From assembly GCA_001931875.2 (NCBI GenBank), contig MSJH02000827.1, positions 62,001 to 126,000 on the forward strand: a stretch of 64,000 nucleotides of DNA. The letters run 5' to 3'. The notes beneath the pieces are model-generated. The model ran no database searches and was not told where the DNA came from. It saw nothing but the letters and a program-made list of their open reading frames with translations. Source of the stretch: Byssochlamys sp. IMV 00236. Taxonomy: Eukaryota > Ascomycota > Eurotiomycetes > Eurotiales > Thermoascaceae. This document shows, one piece after another, positions 57,347-64,000 of this stretch. A program made the position numbers and the translations under genes. Position 1 is the stretch's first letter. Every line of letters starts with the position of its first letter.

Positions 57347-57881
57347 TTCAGAGCTCTGAGCACGTTACAAAGGAAGGGTGTGTCCAAGGCGTTCAGGACA
57401 GAAGATGATGTGGGATCACAGATCTCCTCGGGGTAGAAGGGATCCAGTCGGGTGAACTTTCGAAAGAAAGTCCACAGGTTCTCACGGAAGATCCCTCAAT
57501 GGGAAAACAACTGTCAAGGGTGATCCTGGGGAAGTTCGAAGCGTGTCCAATTGCCCCCCGCAGGTTGTTGGAGGAGCGGGAGTGGGAGCGTGCTTGGCGT
57601 CCTTCGACGCCCGTACTCTCCGTACGGTTGTATCCAACATCACCGAGCAACTCTCCGCAAAGACTGAAATACTGGATTGCAAGCGGGATTTTCTTCTCTC
57701 TATAGAGCTTTTTCTGTCCTCTGATAGTCGGGTTAACCCCGCTTGAGCATGCGGAGACCAGTTCTCTTCGCACTTATCCAACCCCTCGTCCCCAGTGATC
57801 TACGCATAATAAGTACCTAGGTAGCTTATCGATAGTCTCCTAGTGCCAAACGCTGTTGCAACTCGCAAACCGCATCTCAGA
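57347..57881. other. Divergent promoter between phosphatase and UPF3
   Basis: A 535-bp spacer between head-to-head genes. No other gene can be supported; the open frames here lack motifs. Confidence 0.6.
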
Positions 57882-59665
57882 ATGACCCAAGTGTCCATTT
57901 CAAAGCCCACTGGAGGCGTGCTTCCTATCTCTGCTTCCGCGACCCAGAAAAATGCATCTACTCCATCGAAAAGTTCGGCAAAACCACCTACTCCGAGGCT
58001 CAAGCTGCTTGTGAGACGACTCCCTCCTGGTTTAACACAAGTGGAATTTCAGAGTGCTCTGGGGGAGGAATGGAAACTCGGCGCAGGGAAAGTAGATTGG
58101 TTTCAGTATAAAGAGGGCAAGGTTTCGAAAGAGTATGTGGTGTTACCTATCTCATCTCTCATCATGCTAACATGCTACGATTTCTCAGTCCTGCAAAGCC
58201 ATCCCGGCCATCGCGTGCCTATCTTCGTGTTGCTTCAGAACAATATATTGGTCCCCTAGCAGAGAAAGTCGGTCGAACCTCGTTCTTGGATTCCCGTAAT
58301 ACGGCAGGCGATCCTGTTCTCTTGGGCCCGCCGTCTCTGGAGTTTGCGCCCTTCGCCCGTGTACCGGGCAGTCGTGTACGCAAGGATGCACGGCAAGGGA
58401 CTATCGATCAGGATCCGGAATTCATTGACTTCTTAGAGAGTCTCACAAATCCAATCACAAAACCTGCACCCGTCGAGGCAACAGCGGATGGGGAGAAGGC
58501 TGAGGCTGTGACAACGACCCCCTTAGTGCAGTATATTAAGGAAAAGAAGGCCAACAAGACCAAGGAGAGCGCATCATCTGCTAAGGGCACGAAGCACGGA
58601 AGATCAGAGAAGGATAGCAAGCCGGAGAAGGTGCAAGCAAAGAAACTGCTACAGAGACCTGACAAGGATGCTCCCCCAACGACGTCCACGACGGACAAGA
58701 AGGCTAAGAGCGAGAAGGCCACCAAAGAAGCCATAAAGGTCGCAAACAAGCAAGCTGCAAATGTAGCCGCTAAAGCATCGGCGAAAACACCACCGGCTAC
58801 AACTTCCAAAGAGACTCCTGCACAGACGTCTGCACCTGAGCGGAAGAGAGAACGAGGGAACATCAGTGCAGCCGCCAGAATTGTCCAGCGCGATCTCGGA
58901 CTGGCTCCTCCCGGTAATCGTCGCAGAGGGGGCAAGTCGACTACTACGTCTACCGACACCGACGCCTCCAAGACAGGAGGAAGCTCTCAGGAACCTGTCT
59001 CCTCTCCTGCCGCTGGGAAGCAGCCGGCAGCAGCCAGGTCATCTAAAGAGGCCAAGGAGACTGCAGCAACGCAGAAAAGTGCAACTGAAAAAGCCAGCGG
59101 TGCAACACCGTCTCAATCGACAGTAGCTTCCTCGACTGTCCGTCCAGCGTCTTCCGCTGGTAAGTCTTCGAAATCTGTGAAATCGAAACAGCCAGCTCCG
59201 ACTGGGTCAACTCAGGCGTTCCTGAAACACGCCAATCCCTCACAAGGCGTAACAGAGCCTCTCCTGGAGGCAGCTTTCGCGTCGTTTGGACGTATCACAA
59301 AGGTTGAAATTGACAAGAAGAAAGGATTCGGGTACATCGACTTCGCTGAGCCGGAAGGTCTCCAGAAGGCCATCGCAGCCAGCCCTGTCTCAGTCGCCCA
59401 GGGCCAAGTAGTCGTCCTCGAGCGGAAGTCGAGTCCTTCGACTGAGAAGTCGCGCGGTAAAGGGCGCAATGAGCAACAGTCGCCATCCAGCCGTGGGAAG
59501 TCTGGAAGCGGTGGTGGACGTGGACCGGGTGGAGGAGAGAGCAGTCAATCTACACCTCGAGGATCAAGGGGTAGCAGAGGAGGGTCAAAGAATAAGAACA
59601 GCAACAACAACAAAGGTGGTGGTACTGGAAGCACGGCCAACGCGGCCACGGCTGAGTCTAAATGA
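57882..59665 (+). CDS. UPF3: Nonsense-mediated decay protein Upf3, with C-terminal RRM
   Basis: A 575-residue protein. Exons are 57882-58132 and 58189-59665, splicing in phase 2. The start at 57882 is the first ATG in frame. Residues about 35-180 form the Smg4/UPF3 RRM-like domain: LKLLVRRLPPGLTQVEF, a WFQYKEGK stretch, then RAYLRV, and EFAPF near the end. This domain binds UPF2 and links the exon-junction or termination complex to decay. A long Lys/Ala/Thr-rich linker follows. Residues about 423-500 look like a second RRM (AFLKHANPS, FGRITKVEIDKKKGFGYIDF), and the tail is Gly/Arg/Ser-rich (GRGPGGG, RGSRGGS), as in RNA-binding proteins. The second RRM is characteristic of fungal Upf3. Confidence 0.92.
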
Positions 59666-61029
59666 GTCGCTGCCAGTGCTCTTCTAGAGTTATCCTTCCA
59701 TAGTTAAAGTCCTGTTAGAATGATACCCATCCGATACTCTTTATCCTACTGTATATTATGTCTCATGGCTACTACCGAATAAATCTTCCGCAATGCTGTC
59801 TAGCCACTGTACTAATCAGCGTCATTACCATTACCAGACTGTGTCGAAGATAATCGCTATCTGGATATCAAGTGCCTCGTAACGGTAGCAACGTTACCCC
59901 GATAATAGATTCAGACTCGCGAACAGAATGTGGCTCGGTTCTGCAGAATCGTTGACATGGTTGCTCAGCACGCTGGCAAGGTAGCCACTGTACCAGTCTT
60001 GGTCATCTGCAGTTCTCCGGGGAATTTCATTACAAGGTTTTATGGTTACTGTTACTCGTGCAGAGAATCGCTAAAGATATTCTTCAGAAAATATTCCATT
60101 TCTGATCTATTCATGGACAAGCAAAACTTATATTCCACTTCCTATCCCAAACTAACACCGTGCATCAAAGTGTAGAGGGGAAAGGGGCCTTTCAGACCTC
60201 CTCGACACCCACCAAGTCCAACCGACCGAAGTCAAGACGTCGAGACAAGGTAAAGATCATCACCACTCCCTGGACACAGATACCGAAGCACCGGAAACAA
60301 GCCCGCCTTGCGGCAGTTTGTAACACAGCACAGTTGGAACCGGTCGAGGCGGGAGTAAAAGGCTTCACTTTAGGGCATCGAGGACATAGAAGTCATCAGC
60401 AAGGGTGGAGATTCTGTAGCTCTTTTAGAGAATACAGTGAGAGGACGTCTACTGTAGAAATGATTCTATGAACTGTTCGAAATAGTTAGCATCCACAGCC
60501 AAAAGTTGAGAGAATGGTCACTGTAGGGGAGGGGATCACATACGTAGAGTCGCTTAATTCTTCACAGAGAGTCGAGGGTGCGACGGCTACTTATATCTGT
60601 CAGTGGAGTCGTGTGACCGCGCTAAGCCTAAGCGAAGGTGTGGATGTTTGACAGGTTTGCGTAAATCAAAAACATTTTCATTGGTCAACATCTCTTCGCT
60701 CGAGCTCTCCACTATCAATTCGGTATGGCCGGTGAAGAAAAGTTTTTTTGAAGCGAGGAAGTGGATTCTCTTATGCTATCATAATCGATGCCCTGAGCAA
60801 TCGTCGAATACGCTTCTCAGCTTCTAGACGGAGGGGCGATAATGATGATAGAATCCAGGCGAACCGTCCCCTAGTGCTGCTGTTGTTCGCCTCTGAGACA
60901 TCGCTTTTACTGTACTATGGTAGACCGTAGTACTGAGTAGAATTTCTTCGCTCGTTACTGGAGCACAGCACTACTCTACTCCACCGAGTCCTATTCGAAG
61001 GTTTTGGATAATAGTATTCCAGTCATGTC
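59666..61029. other. Spacer, 1.4 kb
   Basis: No gene is seen. Bases 60,880-61,020 may include frame-broken upstream parts of the mariner relic that follows. Confidence 0.5.
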
Positions 61030-61278
61030 ATGGCCACCATGCATGTCTGGGCAAAGCTCAAAGAACACATATATAGGCTCAATCCGAATACTGATCATAT
61101 TATTGGCTCCGGAGAAGAGTTAAAAAATGCGTTTGATGAGCTCATTCAGCAAGCGTGGTGCAGTCTAGGTCAAGAAGACTTCAATGGGTTGATCAAGTCC
61201 ATGGAATCGACTATAAAAGTAGTATTGCTGGCAAAGGGGTGGTATACTAAGTACTATAGACTATTTCCAGTTATGTGA
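61030..61278 (+). mobile_element. Mariner-family transposase C-terminal relic
   Basis: An 82-codon frame encodes a segment typical of the C-terminus of fungal Tc1/mariner DDE transposases: WAKLKEHIYRLNP, then a helical part with AFDELIQQAWCSLG and IKSMESTIKVVLLAKGWYTKY. The DDE motifs and N-terminal half are missing; upstream DNA (about 60,975-61,030) has broken pieces with a WPP-like stretch in another frame. No clear inverted repeats could be matched by eye. It is a dead fragment. Confidence 0.65.
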
Positions 61279-62135
61279 TTGAAGAGACGTTGTCTTAACA
61301 TACCATAATAAAATTCTAGGGTCCTAGGTCCTTTAGGTTCTGAATAGTATTCGATTTAAAACCACGTATATATATTTTTCAACAGGTGCGGGAGGCGGAA
61401 TATCAAGAACATTTGACTACCGGAAAAGGAAATATGCAGCAACCTACGTTCCGTTCCTGGGCTCCCAATCTCGGCCATAGTCGGAAAGTGGTACGATATA
61501 CAACTAGCAAAAAGCCTATACTATTTTGTGGAAGATTCTATTCACTTTGTACCTGTGGTCTCTTGAAAACAGAGCCAGTAGTGACGAAAGTTCTATAGAT
61601 ACTTCAGCCAAGAGACTACTAGACTTTGAGTATTGTGCTTTGGCAAACATAGATCTAGTCAGTTTATTCGTGGATCATGGCACAATCAACTCTTGATGTA
61701 CCTTCTGTTGATTTTATTGTTAGCAATTACAATTTCCCCAATGACAGGAAGACTTACATACATAGGATCAGGAGGACTACCCGTGCTGGTAACTCCGCAC
61801 CGCGTTCTAATAAACAACTTGTATCATTCAATTCACCGCATGTACACGGAGCACATATATAGTACTGAGTATTCTATTCCTGCGGTGTAATCCAGTCACG
61901 GGTTGTTCGGGTTTACTTCATCTCATCCCCAATATATAAATAGTAATTAGCAACGTAAAAATCTCTATGTGGGAGATAACATCGCTCGTGGTACACTGCG
62001 CCTCTTACGGTGCCGAGATGCGGGCTTATTATCTAAGATTTAGAATATTGCCTTCTTCTCCGCGGAAATTAACATGTGCTACGACCTATGTAGTTTATCA
62101 AATGTGGGAAAAGGAGATTTCCATAGGGATATATA
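61279..62135. other. Spacer, AT-rich
   Basis: No gene is seen in about 860 bp. Confidence 0.5.
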
Positions 62136-62692
62136 AATGATCCTTGGCCCACCCCGATTCTGCTATCAAGAAAGAACTTGTAGCACTAGAAATCCCATAT
62201 ACCACCTCTGTAAATAAAGAAACCATTCACGCAAATAGACCAAGTCCAGAACGCAGTGATTTAAATAGCCGCAGCTTGGGCCAGGTCGATTTTGTTCCTA
62301 ACCGGCCTCTCCCCACGCTTCGATATGGCTACCTACTTATCCGTACCGTTGCAGTGGCTTTGAATCCAAATGATTGGAAGCATCTGAAGAATACGACAGC
62401 CCCAGGGGCGACTATAGGTCACGACTAATGTTGGTGTCGTCGCTGCTGTTGGTGCATCCATCAGCCGAGAGTTTAGAGTTGGACATCGTGTCTGTGGCCT
62501 GGTTAACGGTGGTGATAGTATACTGATGGAGAATGGCTCCTTGTCAGAATATATAGTCATTAAAGGGAATATCCACATGAACATCTCAAAGGGCGGGAGC
62601 TTTGTGAATGAAGCAACTGCAGGATTCGGCATAATGACCGTCGGCCAATGCCTCTATGGTCTATCTGGATTAGGGCTGACTGTCACCTGAGA
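62136..62692 (+). pseudogene. Broken trans-enoyl-reductase/quinone-oxidoreductase-like MDR gene
   Basis: The N-terminal part reads like a zinc-independent medium-chain reductase of the type that works in trans with fungal HR-PKS: TVAVALNPNDWKHL, then a GATIGHD segment. Right there the frame meets TAA (62427-62429). One base further, the alternative frame carries on with VGVVAAVGASIS, VGHRVCGLV and ATAGFGIMTVGQ, typical of the next family segments, so a one-base insertion is the simplest cause. That frame ends in TGA near 62690, before the cofactor-binding half. The ATG at 62137 is in a different frame from the N-terminal part, so the start is also damaged. The gene is truncated and dead. Confidence 0.75.
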
Positions 62693-62851
62693 TCGTAAGT
62701 TAAGGCGCTTATTACCGAACTCTACGATGGCTGCGGGCTGTTGGCTTAATCACATAGCAAAACAAAAGCTATAAGACTTATTCATATACCGTCAAGGATA
62801 TCGGACAGGTTCCCATTTCATAGCAATTAACGATTTTGAATATTAGGCTAT

Positions 62852-62870
62852 AAAAAAAAGACAAAAAAGG
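62852..62870 (-). terminator. Pol III terminator T runs of the 5S gene
   Basis: Two A runs on the plus strand (T runs on the minus strand) follow the 5S 3' end by about 8-25 bp, as expected for RNA polymerase III termination. Confidence 0.7.
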
Positions 62871-62877
62871 AAGAATA

Positions 62878-62995
62878 CATACAACAGCAGGGATTCGCTG
62901 GTGGTCACCCACCCAACTACTAACCTGCCGGCGTGTGGCTTAAGTACGGCTGAGCGGACGGGAAGCCCTGTTTTCCACACCCTATGGTCGTATGT
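62878..62995 (-). rRNA. 5S ribosomal RNA
   Basis: The minus strand reads from ACATACGACCATAGGG at 62995 through GCCGTACTTAAGCC and GGGTGGGTGACCACC to CTGCTGTTGTATG near 62878, about 118 nt. The terminal segments pair (ACATAC with GTATGT) to make helix I. A short distance downstream (62,850-62,870) the minus strand has two T runs, a pol III terminator. Sequence and length match Aspergillus/Penicillium-type 5S RNA. In these fungi 5S genes are scattered and not in the rDNA repeat, so an isolated copy is normal. Confidence 0.95.
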
Positions 62996-63909
62996 GCTTG
63001 ATTGGAACTGGACTATAATTATAAGCTCGAAACAAGTGGCTTGTTACTACTCCTTGAATAATAGCCAAGGGACACGATAGAATAAGCAGTCCCTTCTACA
63101 CGAGTGACTCTTACGATTTAAGTTTGTAATTTCCAAGTCTATCGTCGGTCTAAATGACGCTTACCTATGCTACTAGTCAGCCCAAATCGTGATAGGTATG
63201 GACCTGTAGGTATACTACTGAAATTAGTCTAGTCCATACATAAGTACAATATCGCGGGGAACCGGGCTTGGAGGGGGAGGGGAGCAAATTGAGGGGGAAA
63301 TCCGATGGCGGAACGGTTGATTCGCCCGTCGATAGCGGGGGTCGGTCGAATTCTCTCCGAGGACGCGGAGAGAAATTAAAGTAGAGCAGTTCGTTAGTTA
63401 CAGTAGCAGGCCTAGACTCCCTAGAGTGCTTGCTAGCAACTATATTTTGACGTATTATTGGGATATTGCTCCGCATTTTCATTCATCCTACCGGATCCGC
63501 ATATGATGTTGAGTAGTCAAGAAACAGTCCCTAAAGCATAACCAGGAGGGAGCTACTAGTAACTATGACTATGACGCAGGGTCATCACCTGCTCCAGTTG
63601 GTCTTTTGAACCGGGCATGCAGATGAGCCCAGAGGAGCTGGAAATAGGCGTTCCAGAGTCGTGGCATTGTTGCTTCGGCCGAGATGGTCATCTACGGAGT
63701 GTTTATGTGTGATATTATCGGTTCTTCTGGAGGAAATAAATGAAGTTGTTACATAGAATTTCATTTCACGCTAGTTTCATGGCTCGTATACTGGACAGGC
63801 CTGCTGTTCTTTTGCCGAACAACATGGTATATATATATAGCGAGAGAGTCAGAAAACGACTCACAATCCCGGCAAACAGACAGAACAATTACGTATTTTG
63901 ATGCTGCAT
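62996..63909. other. Spacer between 5S and the edge gene
   Basis: No gene is seen in about 910 bp. A minus-strand open frame at 63482-63177 has no recognisable features. Confidence 0.5.
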
Positions 63910-64000
63910 TTATCCGAAAATAGCATCGGCAAGACGGATGCGGACAGTCTTGATCTGGGTGTAGTTCTCCAGGGCATACGAGCCCAGCTCGCGGCCCAGG
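63910..64000 (-). CDS. Aldehyde dehydrogenase, C-terminal end (cut by the right edge)
   Basis: Only the last 29 codons and a TAA stop (63910-63912) are in the window. They read GRELGSYALENYTQIKTVR followed by IRLADAIFG, the well-conserved end of class I/II NAD(P)-dependent aldehyde dehydrogenases, where the ELG/YTQ/KTV pattern forms the last strand of the oligomerisation domain. The catalytic Cys and the cofactor fold lie outside. The frame reaches the edge without a stop. Confidence 0.85.
   Translation of the reverse strand, partial: LGRELGSYALENYTQIKTVRIRLADAIFG

Noticed and set aside
57882..57884. An upstream GTG start for UPF3 at 57843
   Set aside because: Non-ATG start is unlikely in a fungal nuclear gene; the first in-frame ATG is at 57882.

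Overview
The window is nuclear DNA of a filamentous ascomycete, most likely of the order Eurotiales and Aspergillus-like. The reasons are: genes broken by many short GT-AG introns (about 50-140 bp), a dispersed 5S rRNA gene with the Aspergillus/Penicillium-type sequence on the minus strand near the right end, and gene families typical of these fungi (highly reducing PKS, DUF3505/OrsD-like zinc fingers, fungal bZIP, PPG1-type phosphatase, UPF3, TYW1). All gene models here were built by hand from frame, splice-site phase and motif agreement.

Bases 1-23,700 look like an accessory secondary-metabolite region. A highly reducing polyketide synthase (KS-AT-DH visible, the rest cut off by the left edge) is divergently paired with an AYR1-like SDR. 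Next to it lie a small cupin protein, a second SDR, a bZIP factor, a cytochrome P450, an OrsD-like zinc-finger transcription factor, a third SDR, a secreted FAD-linked (BBE-type) oxidoreductase and a decayed flavin monooxygenase. The promoters of the PKS/SDR pair, the cupin, SDR2 and the P450, plus one gene-free block near 12.2 kb, each carry tight clusters of CTGACA/TGTCAG. This suggests one regulon, probably run by one of the two local transcription factors. The metabolite cannot be named from the sequence.

Bases 24,000-46,600 hold transport and catabolic genes: an F-box-like protein, a broken small Cys-rich gene, an alpha-glucoside-type sugar permease, a TRI12-like drug efflux MFS, a frame-broken unknown gene, a secreted GH31 glycosidase, a fungal rhodopsin-fold membrane protein, an alpha/beta hydrolase and a HOL1-like DHA1 transporter. 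Long gene-poor spacers separate them.

Bases 46,600-64,000 hold a coding-like relic, a mariner-type MITE with TA target duplications, an M19 membrane dipeptidase, and then a conserved housekeeping block: TYW1 (wybutosine tRNA modification), a small SMP/LEA-like protein, a PPG1-type phosphatase and UPF3 (nonsense-mediated decay). Beyond that the DNA is eroded again: a mariner transposase fragment, a frameshifted trans-enoyl-reductase-like gene, the 5S rRNA gene and, at the right edge, the last 29 codons of an aldehyde dehydrogenase.
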